Assembly: GCF_001999725.1 (NCBI RefSeq)
Contig: NZ_MDDP01000010.1
Location: 248,001 to 312,000, forward strand
From: Cellulophaga omnivescoria
Lineage (GTDB): Bacteria > Bacteroidota > Bacteroidia > Flavobacteriales > Flavobacteriaceae
Direction of reading: 5' to 3'
DNA: 64,000 nt
A program made the position numbers and the translations under genes. Positions within the stretch are counted from its first letter, which is position 1, and every line of letters begins with the position of its first letter. Below the pieces are notes generated by a model, which saw only the letters and a list, made by a program, of their open reading frames with translations, was not told the origin of the DNA and did not search any database. This document shows, one piece after another, positions 51,070-59,316 of this stretch.

Positions 51070-51746
51070 AAAAATTACTAATGCTTTTGTGTCTATTATT
51101 GGCACTGTCTTGTTCTAAAAGTTCTCCAAAGCCACCATCATCACCAGAACTTGTTTACCCTTTAAAAAGCTCTGAGTGTACTACTGGTATTGCTATAGGT
51201 ACAACAAATACAAGTGAGGTAGAGTTGCAGTGGAATGCATCTGCCAGAACAGATTTATACGATGTTAAGATTACCAATTTAAATACTAATTTAACGCAAA
51301 CATTAACTACAACAGCCACTACGCAAAAGGTTGTTTTAGATAAGGGAGTTGCTTACTCTTGGTTTGTAATTGCTAAAAATGATGAGGTTTCAGAGACAAC
51401 AGCCAGTGAAATTTGGAAATTTTACAATGCAGGTTCGCAAACTACATATCCGCCTTTTGCGGCAGAGATAATAGCTCCTAAATCTGGGCAAACGGTATTT
51501 AAAGATACCAATAACGATGTAGAGTTAGAGTGGATAGCAGAAGATGTAGATAATGATATAGCTAGTTACCAAGTGTATTTTGGAACGGTAACACCACCAA
51601 CAGGATTATTAACAACAAATGCACCAGATAATACTACGGTAAAAGTAGGTGTGGTAGTTAATACTGTATGCTACTGGAAAGTTGTAACTATAGATGAAGA
51701 GGGAAACTCATCAGACTCTGGAATTTATGAGTTTAAAGCTAAGTAA
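51066..51746 (+). CDS. Lipoprotein with FN3-like domains
   Basis: The 226-residue precursor has a lipoprotein signal (MKKLLMLLCLLLALSC; lipobox ALSC). A proline-rich tether (SSPKPPSSPELVYP) precedes two FN3-like beta-sandwich repeats, VELQWNASARTDLYDVKITN...YSWFVIAKND and VELEWIAEDVDNDIASYQVYFG...CYWKVVTIDEEGNSS. The ATGA overlap with the protease gene indicates coupled translation, so a role at the cell surface with that protease is a fair inference. Confidence 0.85.
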   Translation: MKKLLMLLCLLLALSCSKSSPKPPSSPELVYPLKSSECTTGIAIGTTNTSEVELQWNASARTDLYDVKITNLNTNLTQTLTTTATTQKVVLDKGVAYSWFVIAKNDEVSETTASEIWKFYNAGSQTTYPPFAAEIIAPKSGQTVFKDTNNDVELEWIAEDVDNDIASYQVYFGTVTPPTGLLTTNAPDNTTVKVGVVVNTVCYWKVVTIDEEGNSSDSGIYEFKAK

Positions 51747-52382
51747 TTAAGTGTTGTTAAAATGGTTCATAGTAGTTTTTACGCCAGCCAATACAAAAGA
51801 CTTAATAAGTTCTATGGAGCGCTCTAAACGTTCTTGCATCTTTTCTTGTTCTTCTTGGTTCCATTCCCCCAAAACATAATCTACCTGTCTGCCTTTTCCA
51901 AAATCGGCACCAACACCAAATCTGTATCTGTTGTAAGAACTAGTTTGTAATACGTTTTGTGTGTCTTTTAAGCCGTTATGGCCACCATCGCTACCTTTGG
52001 TTTTAACGCGTATAGTGCCAAAAGGCAAATTAATATCATCTGTTATTACTAATAAATTTTCTAACGGAATTTTTTCTTTTTCTAACCAATATCTAATAGC
52101 CTTACCGCTTAGGTTCATATAAGTAGAAGGTTGTAAAAAAAGAATGGTTCGTCCTTTAATTTTGTACGTAGTAACAGCCCCTAGTTTTTGCGGTTCAAAA
52201 GTTAAAGATTCTTTTTTTGCGAAGGCATCAAGTATTTTAAAGCCAATATTATGTCTTGTTTCTGTATATTCTGCGCCTATATTTCCTAGGCCTACTACTA
52301 AAAACTTTTTCATAGGATCTTTCTCTTCTAAAACGAACAATGATTTTGTTCTAAAAATTGATTTGATTATTTGTGCAATCAT
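51747..52382 (-). CDS. pth: Peptidyl-tRNA hydrolase
   Basis: The enzyme recycles stalled peptidyl-tRNA in the cytoplasm. The core starts MKKFLVVGLGNIGAEYTETRHNIGFKILDAF (Asn and His of the active site in the NIGAEYTETRHNIGF stretch), with FLQPSTYMNLSGKAI, LLVITDDINLPFGTIRVKTKGSDGGHNGLKD and FGVGADFGKGRQVDYVLGEW. The 211-residue frame carries a 23-residue N-terminal extension (MIAQIIKSIFRTKSLFV) before the usual start (ATG at 52313-52311). I recall similar extensions in other flavobacterial Pth proteins, so the longer start is plausible. It follows rplY and an intervening hairpin. Confidence 0.95.
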   Translation of the reverse strand: MIAQIIKSIFRTKSLFVLEEKDPMKKFLVVGLGNIGAEYTETRHNIGFKILDAFAKKESLTFEPQKLGAVTTYKIKGRTILFLQPSTYMNLSGKAIRYWLEKEKIPLENLLVITDDINLPFGTIRVKTKGSDGGHNGLKDTQNVLQTSSYNRYRFGVGADFGKGRQVDYVLGEWNQEEQEKMQERLERSIELIKSFVLAGVKTTMNHFNNT

Positions 52383-52401
52383 AAGTTATAAAAGCATCAA
52401 A

Positions 52402-52449
52402 AATACAAAAGCATCCTGAAACTTGGTAAATTCCAAGGCAGGATGCTTT
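52402..52449 (-). terminator. Terminator or attenuator between rplY and pth
   Basis: AAAGCATCCTG (52408-52418) pairs with CAGGATGCTTT (52439-52449) over 11 bp, with a second inner pair CTTGG/CCAAG. On the minus strand a T-rich tract (TTTTGTATTTTTG) follows. It would reduce transcription from rplY into pth, which starts 20 bp further on. Confidence 0.75.
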
Positions 52450-52468
52450 AATTTATATTTGTTGAGAT

Positions 52469-53077
52469 TTACTCAGCAGCAGGAGCCTCAGCAGCTTCCT
52501 CTTCTTCGTCATCATCATCAGTAGCAACAACGTTACGAGATGATTTAACCTGTACAACAACTGTATTGTTTGGGTGTAAAATAGTAAAATCATCATTTAT
52601 TAATGAAGATACTGATATGTTACCACCAATTTTTAATTTATTGATATCTACATCAAAGAAATCTGGTAATTTAGCTGGTAAAGCTTTAATAGTAAGCTTT
52701 CTTTTTCTAAATAATAATCTACCACCATTTCTAACCCCTGGAGAGTTACCAACTAAACGAACAGGAATATCCATAGTTACCGCTTTATCATCAAATAATT
52801 GGTAAAAATCTATGTGAATAATTCTGTCTGATACTGGGTGAAACTGAATGTCTTGTATAACTGCATTCACTTTTTCTCCGTTTTCCAAATCTATCACAAC
52901 TGTGTGCGCGTTTGGAGTGTACACTAAATCTTTGAACGCTAGTTCTGGTGCTGAAAAATGTAGTGGTTGCTTTCCTCCGTATACTACGCAAGGAACCATT
53001 CCAGCATTACGTAAGGCTTTAGTTGCTTTTTTGCCCACGCTTTCTCTTTGTGATCCTGTAATTGTAATTGACTTCAT
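52469..53077 (-). CDS. rplY: 50S ribosomal protein L25/general stress protein Ctc
   Basis: The 202-residue protein is the two-domain (TL5/Ctc) form of L25 that binds 5S rRNA. The N-terminal domain has [40 protein letters not shown] and [19 protein letters not shown]; the C-terminal beta domain begins [20 protein letters not shown]. It ends in an acidic tail ([16 protein letters not shown]). It lies between prs and pth in the order prs-rplY-pth, a common arrangement. Confidence 0.95.
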   Translation of the reverse strand: MKSITITGSQRESVGKKATKALRNAGMVPCVVYGGKQPLHFSAPELAFKDLVYTPNAHTVVIDLENGEKVNAVIQDIQFHPVSDRIIHIDFYQLFDDKAVTMDIPVRLVGNSPGVRNGGRLLFRKRKLTIKALPAKLPDFFDVDINKLKIGGNISVSSLINDDFTILHPNNTVVVQVKSSRNVVATDDDDEEEEAAEAPAAE

Positions 53078-53122
53078 TATATATATTTAATTAATGTGCA
53101 AAATTAGTGTATTAGATCTATA

Positions 53123-54064
53123 TTACATTAAAAATTTAGAACTAATAGATGTATTGTTGTGTACTCTAGTCATAACATCTGCAAATAACTCTGCAGATTC
53201 TACAACTTTAACTTTAGAGCTTTGTTTTTTTAACGGAATTGAATCTGTTACAATAAGCTCTAATAATTTAGATTTTTCAATTTTTTCATAAGCATCACCA
53301 GAAAGTAAAGCGTGTGTTGTAATAGCTCTTACGCTAAGTGCACCTCTTTCCATCATAAGATCTGCTGCTTTTGTTAATGTACCTGCTGTATCTACCATAT
53401 CATCTACAAGTACAACATTTTTACCTTCTACGTTACCAATAAGCTCCATATGAGAAATTACATTTGCTTTTTCTCTTTGTTTGTAACATATAACAACATC
53501 ACTCTCTAGTGCTTTAGAGTATGCGTAAGCTCTTTTAGAACCACCCATATCTGGAGAAGCAATAGTTAAGTTGTCTAGTTTTAAACTTTTTAAGTATGGT
53601 AAAAATAATGTAGATGCAAAAAGGTGATCTACTGGTTTTTCAAAGAATCCTTGTATTTGGTCTGCGTGTAAGTCCATAGTAATAATCCTAGTTGCACCAG
53701 CTGTTTCTAGCATTTTAGCTATTAACTTTGCAGCAATTGGCACTCTTGGTTTGTCTTTACGGTCTTGTCTTGCCCAACCAAAATAAGGCATAACAGCTGT
53801 AATATGCCTTGCAGATGCTCTTTTGGCTGCATCTAACATTAAAAGCATTTCCATTAAGTTTTCTGAGCTTGGATTTGTAGATCCAATAATAAAAACTCTT
53901 GCTCCACGAACAGACTCTTCAAAAGAAGGCTGAAACTCGCCATCACTATATCTTGAGAATTTTACTTTTCCTAAGTCAGATCCAAATGATTTGGCAATTT
54001 TTTCTGCTAAAGCAGTACTTTGCGTACATGCAAAAATTTTAGGTTCTGGTACTGTGTATGACAT
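53123..54064 (-). CDS. prs: Ribose-phosphate pyrophosphokinase
   Basis: The 313-residue cytoplasmic enzyme forms PRPP from ribose 5-phosphate and ATP. Visible are the N-terminal FSRYSDGEFQPSFEESVRGARVFIIGST, MPYFGWARQDRKDKPRVPI, the His-containing MDLHADQIQGFF and the PRPP-binding VVLVDDMVDTAGTL. The length is standard for class I PRPP synthetase. It is the first gene of prs-rplY-pth. A -7 element (TAAATTTG, minus, 54138-54131) lies 67 bp upstream. Confidence 0.96.
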   Translation of the reverse strand: MSYTVPEPKIFACTQSTALAEKIAKSFGSDLGKVKFSRYSDGEFQPSFEESVRGARVFIIGSTNPSSENLMEMLLMLDAAKRASARHITAVMPYFGWARQDRKDKPRVPIAAKLIAKMLETAGATRIITMDLHADQIQGFFEKPVDHLFASTLFLPYLKSLKLDNLTIASPDMGGSKRAYAYSKALESDVVICYKQREKANVISHMELIGNVEGKNVVLVDDMVDTAGTLTKAADLMMERGALSVRAITTHALLSGDAYEKIEKSKLLELIVTDSIPLKKQSSKVKVVESAELFADVMTRVHNNTSISSKFLM

Positions 54065-54179
54065 TGTTGTGTTGTTGATTTCTATGTTGGTCGTTATCAG
54101 TATTTTAAATACCTTTTTTTAAACGAGGTGCAAATTTATAAATTTATTTGTGAAGCTAAAGGATAATTGTTTTTATTTT

Positions 54180-54212
54180 TTGCAAAATAATTAGAAATTA
54201 TTTTTACTTTTG
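54180..54212 (+). promoter_or_regulatory. Promoter of tRNA-Leu
   Basis: TTG at 54180-54182 and TACTTTTG at 54205-54212 with a 22-bp spacer match the Bacteroidota consensus. The tRNA starts 16 bp after the -7 element. Confidence 0.7.
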
Positions 54213-54227
54213 CAGCCCGTTACAATT

Positions 54228-54307
54228 GCTCGAGTGGCGGAACTGGTAGACGCGCTGGATTCAAAATCCAGTTCTTCGGAGTGTGGGTTCGATTCCCACC
54301 TCGAGTA
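54228..54307 (+). tRNA. tRNA-Leu (anticodon CAA)
   Basis: The 80-nt cloverleaf has acceptor stem GCTCGAG/CTCGAGT (one G-U pair), D-arm TGGCGGAACTGGTAGACGCG, anticodon stem CTGGA/TCCAG with loop TTCAAAA (anticodon CAA at 54262-54264) and a long variable arm around TTCTTCGGAG. The T-arm is GTGGGTTCGATTCCCAC and A73 is the discriminator. The CCA end is not encoded. The long variable arm and D-loop are as in class II leucine tRNAs. A terminator follows, so it is a single-gene transcript. Confidence 0.95.
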
Positions 54308-54313
54308 CAATGA

Positions 54314-54345
54314 AAAAAGCCTTGATAGTGATATCAAGGCTTTTT
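54314..54345. terminator. Bidirectional terminator after tRNA-Leu
   Basis: AAAAAGCCTTGATA (54314-54327) and TATCAAGGCTTTTT (54332-54345) form a perfect 14-bp stem with a 4-nt loop. It serves the tRNA on the plus strand and the lipoprotein gene ending at 54358 on the minus strand. Confidence 0.93.
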
Positions 54346-54357
54346 AAGTTTTAAGAT

Positions 54358-54846
54358 TTATTCTGTTATAAAAATTAAAGATTTTTTATAGTTGTCTTTG
54401 TCTCCACTAGCAAATACCATTCTATTTTCAGTAAGCTCTATAAGTTGTAAGCTAAAAGAAGTGCTTTTAACAAGATTGTTGGTAATTTCACCTCTTAACA
54501 TTGTTGCAAACAAATGCCCTTCATCTTCATAAAACCTATATTCTGCTTCAGCAATTTCGTTATCTCCGTAATTACAATTTTCTAACCCAGCTACTATTTC
54601 AATAATTCCGTTTGGCTTAAAAGTGTAAATGTCATCTACAAGACAATCATTTTGTTCACTTTTTTGCTTGGAATTGTAATCAATAAAATATGCTTCTAAT
54701 TTCCAGGTTTTAGAGCTGTTATTGTGCATAATACTTAAATCTTCTGTTGAGTATAGTTCTTGACTGGCATTATCATCATCACTACTGCAAGAAGTGGTAA
54801 TTATTAAAATTAATAGTGATAAGATTGATAATTTAAAGTTATTCAT
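54358..54846 (-). CDS. Lipoprotein, lipocalin-like
   Basis: The 162-residue precursor has a lipoprotein signal (MNNFKLSILSLLILIITTSC; lipobox TTSC) followed by SSDDDNA, typical of Bacteroidota surface lipoproteins. The mature part has SSKTWKLEAYFIDYN, CLVDDIYTFKPNGIIEIVAGLENC and repeated beta strands to the end, consistent with a lipocalin-like domain. Two cysteines may pair. Function is unknown. It lies 63 bp downstream of the PD40 gene on the same strand. Confidence 0.8.
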   Translation of the reverse strand: MNNFKLSILSLLILIITTSCSSDDDNASQELYSTEDLSIMHNNSSKTWKLEAYFIDYNSKQKSEQNDCLVDDIYTFKPNGIIEIVAGLENCNYGDNEIAEAEYRFYEDEGHLFATMLRGEITNNLVKSTSFSLQLIELTENRMVFASGDKDNYKKSLIFITE

Positions 54847-54909
54847 AAAATAAGATTTTTTGTTCTGTGTCTTTCAACCAATTATTATACCACTTATGTT
54901 TTTGTAAGT

Positions 54910-55845
54910 TTAATTTTTAATTATGTTTAATTTGGCAACATATATTTTACTTAAACCGTTTTTACTCTCTTTTATATAGTTTTTAAAGTCTAAAACTGTT
55001 TTAAAGTCTTGTGGTTGAATGTTTTTTCTTTTGCTAGTGAAGTATAATTTTTGATTTTCTTCATCGTAAAAAGGACAATACTCCATATATTTTGTGTTTA
55101 TAGGAAGGCCTAAGTTTGTGGCTTTAGCCCAATTGTTATTTTTGTCTTTTTTAGAAATGTATAAATCGCCACTTCCTTGTCCGTCTACTGTGTTGTATTT
55201 TGTAAATAGTAAAAAGTCTTCATTTTTAGAGATAAAGGCATTAAACTCATAGCCATCACTATTAATGTTTTTGTTTAAAAGAACGGGTTCTTTGTATTTG
55301 CCTAGCTTCCATTCACAAAAATAAATATCATCTTTACCCAAGCCGTTTGGTGATGCCATTGTAAAGTATAAATTGTTATTGCTGCTTACGGTAGGGTAAA
55401 ATTCATCTAGACTAGAGTTTACAGGTTTGCCCAAGTTTTTTGGTTTAGACCAACTATTGTTTATGGTGTCTTTATCTACATACCAAATATCAAAATCTTT
55501 TTTTTGAATACTAGAGTTATTTATTGGTCTGTCTGACACAAAAAATAGTCTGTTTTGGTCTGGAGTTAAAAATGGCTCTAAATACATAAACTCGTCACAA
55601 AAGGGTAGTAGTTCTGGTTCTAACCATTTGTTGCCTTCTTTTTTTAGTGTGGCAATTTGTGAAATTTCTCCAGAAGGACTTTGTATGGTAAAATAGGCTT
55701 CATTACCGTTATTAGAAATGCAAAAATCACGTATGTTGTAAAACTGATCTAGTTTTTTGCTAAACGTAGTAATGTCATTTTCAGATTGGCCACTTAATAA
55801 GTTTGAAAATAAAATTAAAGCTAGTAACAGTAGTATTTGTTTCAT
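54910..55845 (-). CDS. Exported PD40/TolB-like beta-propeller protein
   Basis: The 311-residue precursor has a signal peptide (MKQILLLLALILFSNLLSGQ). It then has about four PD40-type repeats: YFTIQSPSGEISQIATL, PDQNRLFFVSDRPIN, NNNLYFTMASPNGLGKDDIYFCEW, KNEDFLLFTKYNTVDGQGSGDLYI and ENQKLYFTSKRKN. These WD40-like blades occur in TolB and in surface or periplasmic proteins. It is a probable scaffold with no catalytic residues visible. A downstream lipoprotein follows on the same strand. Confidence 0.85.
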   Translation of the reverse strand: MKQILLLLALILFSNLLSGQSENDITTFSKKLDQFYNIRDFCISNNGNEAYFTIQSPSGEISQIATLKKEGNKWLEPELLPFCDEFMYLEPFLTPDQNRLFFVSDRPINNSSIQKKDFDIWYVDKDTINNSWSKPKNLGKPVNSSLDEFYPTVSSNNNLYFTMASPNGLGKDDIYFCEWKLGKYKEPVLLNKNINSDGYEFNAFISKNEDFLLFTKYNTVDGQGSGDLYISKKDKNNNWAKATNLGLPINTKYMEYCPFYDEENQKLYFTSKRKNIQPQDFKTVLDFKNYIKESKNGLSKIYVAKLNIIKN

Positions 55846-55862
55846 AGTTTTTAAAATAAGGC

Positions 55863-55907
55863 AAAAAAAAATCCGAAGCTCAGGAACGCGTGCAACAAAG
55901 CTTCGGA
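55863..55907 (-). terminator. Terminator of the cupin gene
   Basis: TCCGAAGCT (55872-55880) pairs with AGCTTCGGA (55899-55907) over 9 bp across an 18-nt loop, followed on the minus strand by a run of eight or more T residues (55871-55863). It lies about 53 bp past the stop at 55961. Confidence 0.85.
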
Positions 55908-55960
55908 AATTTTAATACATAATGTACTGTTAACTTTTAAAAAACAGCGTTTTTTTAGTG

Positions 55961-56335
55961 TTATTTCTTATCTCCAAAATAAGATACACCGTCACCGCTC
56001 AAGAAATCTTCTCTAACAGGACTAAACGTGTCTATAAGCATACCTTCTTCTAGGCAAACAGCACTGTGCAGTAAGTTTGGTTCTATATAAACGCCATCTC
56101 CTGCTTCAACAATTTTCTTTTCACCGTCAATTGTAAACTCAAATTTACCAGATACGCAGTAGGTAGCTTGTGTATGAAAGTGTTGGTGTGGAGCTCCTAG
56201 CGCACCTTTGTCAAACTTTACTTTTACCATCATAATTTGGTTGTCATAACCTAAAAATTTTCTGGAAACTCCTCCGCCAAGTTCTTCCCAATCCAATTCT
56301 TTTGTGGTAATAAATTTTTTACTAAATCGTTCCAT
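55961..56335 (-). CDS. Cupin-domain protein, KdgF-like
   Basis: The 124-residue single cupin has GALGAPHQHFHTQATYCVSGKFEFTIDGEKKIVEAGDGVYIEPNLLHSAV, with intact His ligands, followed by LIDTFSPVREDFLSGDG. The latter resembles the C-terminus of KdgF, a cupin that linearises 4,5-unsaturated uronates from pectin or alginate. No polysaccharide-degradation genes are nearby, so the role is uncertain. The gene ends at a strong terminator and appears monocistronic. Confidence 0.8.
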   Translation of the reverse strand: MERFSKKFITTKELDWEELGGGVSRKFLGYDNQIMMVKVKFDKGALGAPHQHFHTQATYCVSGKFEFTIDGEKKIVEAGDGVYIEPNLLHSAVCLEEGMLIDTFSPVREDFLSGDGVSYFGDKK

Positions 56336-56521
56336 TTTTTTATACTTTTTAATGATTTTAGCAATATAATTTATTTTTAAATATAATTATTGGTAATACC
56401 TGGTTTTATTACATATTTGTATTAACTGCTATCTGTATTATTTTACAATATATGGCAGGGTAAGCAATGCCTATTTTATGTTAAATGTTTGTATTAATTA
56501 TTAAGGAGTAAGCGCCTATGG

Positions 56522-57001
56522 TTACTTAAGGGTTTTGTTGGTATTAGTAGTATTACGAGAGTTATAAACATTAGGGTTGTGCTTCTCCATATAAAACTCA
56601 GGATTAGCTATTTCTGTAAATCCATATTTTTTGTAAAGCCATTCGGCCGTATTGGTTAGCAAAATCCAGCGCCTTAATCCTTGAAGATTTGGGTGTTGCA
56701 TAATTTCATTTATTAACCATTTGCTTAATCCTTTTCCTCTGTATTCTTGTAAAACAAAAACGTCTCCTAAATATGCAATGGTTGAAAAGTCTGAAATTAT
56801 TCTGGCAAAACCAATTTGTTGGTTTTTGTAGTAAAGTCCAAAATTTAAAGAGTTTTTAATTGATGTTTTTAAAGTGTTTATTGGAATATCTTTTGCCCAA
56901 TCTGTTTCGTTTGCAAGGAATTTGTGAATGCCTAAAATATCTAGTTTGTCCTTGTTGGTAGAAATGGTGTAATCATCTCTATATGATTCTATAATTTTCA
57001 T
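56522..57001 (-). CDS. GNAT-family N-acetyltransferase
   Basis: The 159-residue protein has the short GNAT form with YLGDVFVLQEYRGKGLSKWLINEIMQHP (acetyl-CoA loop) and RRWILLTNTAEWLYKKYGFTEI. It starts MKIIESYRDDYTISTNKDKLDI and ends with an Asn/Thr-rich tail. The substrate is unknown. Its ATG overlaps the stop of a short upstream coding remnant (56998-57093), suggesting that it was once the second gene of a pair. Confidence 0.85.
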   Translation of the reverse strand: MKIIESYRDDYTISTNKDKLDILGIHKFLANETDWAKDIPINTLKTSIKNSLNFGLYYKNQQIGFARIISDFSTIAYLGDVFVLQEYRGKGLSKWLINEIMQHPNLQGLRRWILLTNTAEWLYKKYGFTEIANPEFYMEKHNPNVYNSRNTTNTNKTLK

Positions 57002-57093
57002 TTTGTTGCATACATTTTTTTACCAAGTTCCCATTGATTATGTGTAGCACTCCAGCCGATTTTATTAGGAACTGATTTTGGTGGTTCTTGATT
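56998..57093 (-). pseudogene. Probable C-terminal remnant of a gene upstream of GNAT
   Basis: A 31-codon frame after an in-frame stop reads NQEPPKSVPNKIGWSATHNQ and continues to ATK, with protein-like composition (Trp, Pro, His). Its TGA overlaps the GNAT ATG as ATGA. An ATG-AAA-TAA lies just before it, so no useful start remains. This looks like the decayed 3' end of a gene formerly coupled to GNAT; a leader peptide is the other possibility. Confidence 0.4.
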
Positions 57094-57517
57094 TTATTTC
57101 ATTGTTTATACACAATTTTATGCTTGGTTATTTTATGCTATTATTTTAATTAACTTTTATGTGGTAGTGCATAAACCTTATTTTTCATTTAGTCCTTTAT
57201 TAGCATTGGTTACAGGATTAAAGTTAATGTATTTTTAGGTTAGTAAAGACCTTAGCAATTCCGAGCAAATTCTGACGTAGTCTCCCTAATTGTTAGGATG
57301 CCGTAATTGTGGTTATACTTTGTTAATATTTTGTTGTTTTTGTTCCGTTATTACTTTTTGTCTAAAGTTTAATTGAATTCTGTTAGTGTTTATTCTGCAA
57401 ACGTTTTGTGATTAGGGTTGAGCAAGCAAATATGCAATTTTTTAAGTTTCGTTTAATTCGGTTTTTTCTAAGTTCAGTCTCTAAATTTTTAAATGAGCAA
57501 AAATTGAATTTATTAAT
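57094..57517. other. Intergenic stretch without a supported gene
   Basis: About 420 bp of AT-rich sequence. The plus strand has a hydrophobic open stretch near 57095-57236 (ending ...LALVTGLKLMYF) with no start codon, which I do not call. Around 57239-57320 there is a GC-richer patch. No clear copy of the array repeats is found, so the left edge of array 2 is not defined here. Confidence 0.4.
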
Positions 57518-57715
57518 TTATTCAGGGTTTACATCTTTAAAAGGCATTTTAACCCTTTTTTTAAGTAATATTCCAAAAGCTCCAAAAATTAGTAAACCAA
57601 CATATATAAATTTATCGTCAATTTGACTATTAACTAAGAATCCTGCTAAAAAAACTAATGCTAAAATGAAAATCATTTCTAGCCAGTCTAATCTGAAACC
57701 AATTTTATTTTTCAT
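57518..57715 (-). CDS. Small two-helix membrane protein, 65 residues
   Basis: The protein starts MKNKIGFRLDWLEM. It has two hydrophobic helices (IFILALVFLAGFLV, about 15-28, and FIYVGLLIFGAFGILL, about 36-51) separated by NSQIDDK, then a basic tail (KKRVKMPFKDVNPE). Inner-membrane location is likely. I do not recognise a family. It lies just downstream of repeat R7 in array 2. Its outer cassette end is not recognisable. Confidence 0.6.
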   Translation of the reverse strand: MKNKIGFRLDWLEMIFILALVFLAGFLVNSQIDDKFIYVGLLIFGAFGILLKKRVKMPFKDVNPE

Positions 57716-57754
57716 AGATTATTTTTCAATTTGAGTTCGTCTTGTAAATGCATG

Positions 57755-57834
57755 CAACGGTTTCGTATAAGAATAGTTACGGGTTTACTATCTTTGATTA
57801 GACACATAATCGTAATTATTTTTATACTTTGTTG
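57755..57834 (-). repeat. Array-2 intergenic repeat R7
   Basis: It starts CAACGGTTTCGTATAA and ends TTTATACTTTGTTG: CAAC pairs with GTTG, then GTATAA with TTATAC. At 80 bp it is shorter than the array-1 copies but shows the same paired-end layout. It separates the 65-residue membrane gene from the NTF2-like gene. Confidence 0.8.
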
Positions 57835-57849
57835 TACGCAGGCTTTCTT

Positions 57850-58221
57850 TTATAATTGCTCCACTAGTTTTCTAGCAGTAACAGTATCATATATAATTTT
57901 TAGTTTACTAATCTTGTTTTGATTATCAAATTCAATAATGTCTACTACATCAAATTCCACTTTTTGATTATTCTTTAAAGTCCATTTATAGGTGAAATAA
58001 AGAGCTAAATCATTTGAGTCATTATCTTCAAAAATTCCTTTTAAATAAAGTTCAGAATTTGAAGTATCGTTATTCAATTCACGATAAAATTCATCTGCTT
58101 TTTTTATTCCGTATAGTGGCGAGTCAACCATTCCATTTTGATTGAATAAAGCGATTACTTGTTCAATATTTCCATTTTCAAGGTGAGTAATATATTGCCT
58201 TGCGATTTCTTTTTTATTCAT
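57850..58221 (-). CDS. NTF2-like (SnoaL) fold protein
   Basis: The 123-residue cytoplasmic protein has the NTF2/SnoaL pattern: an N-terminal helix pair (KKEIARQYITHLENGNIEQVIALFNQNGMVDSPLYG), then strands including LALYFTYKWTLKNNQKVEFDVVDIIEFDNQNKISKLKIIYD. Such proteins form cone-shaped pockets and may be isomerases, hydrolases or binding proteins. It forms one cassette: GTTGTACGCAGGCT (57831-57844) pairs 12 of 14 with AGCTTGCGTATAAC (58259-58272). Confidence 0.8.
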   Translation of the reverse strand: MNKKEIARQYITHLENGNIEQVIALFNQNGMVDSPLYGIKKADEFYRELNNDTSNSELYLKGIFEDNDSNDLALYFTYKWTLKNNQKVEFDVVDIIEFDNQNKISKLKIIYDTVTARKLVEQL

Positions 58222-58258
58222 TATTTCATCAATTTTTAAATTTCTGAGTATGTTTCTC

Positions 58259-58313
58259 AGCTTGCGTATAACGTTTCGTATAATGTTAGTTGCGGTTATA
58301 CAATGTTGTGGTG
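58259..58313 (-). repeat. Array-2 intergenic repeat R8 (minimal copy) with cassette ends
   Basis: The core AACGTTTCGTATAA...TTATACAATGTT (58270-58307) is only about 38 bp and keeps little besides the paired ends (AAC/GTT and GTATAA/TTATAC) around a short loop. The flanking AGCTTGCGTAT belongs to the NTF2 cassette and GTTGTGGTG to the lipoprotein cassette. It shows the smallest form of the element. Confidence 0.75.
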
Positions 58314-58319
58314 TCGTTT

Positions 58320-58913
58320 TTATTCACTCTCGATCTCATTTACTGGCGGTGGTGGCAAATACCGAATTGATTCCCAAAATGCAAAATTTAGTTCCAAATC
58401 GGTTTCGAGTCTATCGTATTCTTGAGTTATATTCGTTATAAATTTTTCAATTCCATCTACATTTCCCTTTCGTTCGGATTCTAAAATAATCAGATAACTT
58501 TCAGGTTTGTCCGAATTTCGATAATATGAAAAATCCTCAGTCAATTTTTTGCTTAATGAGTCAGGTAATATTTCTATAATAGTTTGCCATTCGTATGGTT
58601 TTCCTTTTCGAAAAGTAACATAGTGTTTTCCATCTGGGTCAAAAATTATGGGCTCACAAAGTTCAGTCGGATATATATTGCGAATCAGATTTTTTTCTTT
58701 AACAACTAATTTTGGAATGCTATCATTGCAGGTTATTTCACGAATTCTGTCAATTAGGTTTCCATAATTTTTGAATTCCGATAGTTCAAGAGATAGATTT
58801 AAACTTCCACTTTCGTTTTTTGAAAATCCATAATTCTTTATTTCAGTTTCTTGCATTTCACAACTTGCCAAAAGCAGTGTAATAATCAAATATTTGGCAA
58901 ATTTTAAATTCAT
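58320..58913 (-). CDS. Hypothetical lipoprotein, 197 residues
   Basis: The precursor has a lipoprotein signal (MNLKFAKYLIITLLLASC; lipobox LASC). The mature part contains LNLSLELSEFKNYGNLIDRIREITCND, EPIIFDPDGKHYVTFRKGKPYEWQTIIEIL and a C-terminal WESIRYLPPPPVNEIESE. I recognise no domain. It is a single-gene cassette of array 2: GTTGTGGTG (58305-58313) is the exact complement of CACCACAAC (58934-58942). Confidence 0.75.
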   Translation of the reverse strand: MNLKFAKYLIITLLLASCEMQETEIKNYGFSKNESGSLNLSLELSEFKNYGNLIDRIREITCNDSIPKLVVKEKNLIRNIYPTELCEPIIFDPDGKHYVTFRKGKPYEWQTIIEILPDSLSKKLTEDFSYYRNSDKPESYLIILESERKGNVDGIEKFITNITQEYDRLETDLELNFAFWESIRYLPPPPVNEIESE

Positions 58914-58933
58914 TTCAAGGGTTTGTTTAAATG

Positions 58934-59137
58934 CACCACAACGGCTTCGGCTATGGCAAGTAGGGCAGGCAAGGAAACTTTTCGTTTCCGTTTATGCACG
59001 AAGCTAAAGCTTATTGTTTTGCTTTTTCTTTTTTTCTTCCAAAGCTAAATCCATAAGATTTAGCGACTTTATAGATATATACAGACCTTTCGGTTTTGCC
59101 CTAAAGTCCGCATTACGTTTAGGCTTTGTTACCAAAC
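58934..59137 (-). repeat. Array-2 intergenic repeat R9 (long class, hairpin-bearing)
   Basis: It starts CACCACAACGGCTTCGGCTATGG and contains the central hairpin GCTAAATC-CATAA-GATTTAGC (59044-59064), followed by ATATATACAGACCTTTCGGTTTTGCC, matching R3 and R5. Compared with R3 (GCCAAAT/ATTTGGC), both arms have changed so that pairing is kept. Its left end (TAGGCTTTGTTAC) is more degenerate. It separates the lipoprotein cassette from the 59-residue membrane gene. Confidence 0.8.
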
Positions 59138-59316
59138 GTTTTTTGCGTTCTTTTTGTACGTTTCCATTTGGCAAAACCTCCATCTTTATTTTCTTTACAC
59201 AATTAAGGAAAGTCCATTAGCGTAACGATTGCATTTGAGTAAAGTCCATTTACGCATTTTTATAAAGCCTCGGTCGTAATTGTTTTATATAGAATAGATG
59301 GTTTTTATTGAGATTC

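Noticed and set aside
54228-54307. Element integrated at the tRNA-Leu gene
   Set aside because: The tRNA is followed by its own terminator and ordinary lipoprotein genes; I saw no duplicated tRNA end and no integrase.
59014-59220. Plus-strand reading frame of 68 codons
   Set aside because: It lies within repeat R9 and across its conserved hairpin, so the sequence is explained by the repeat.
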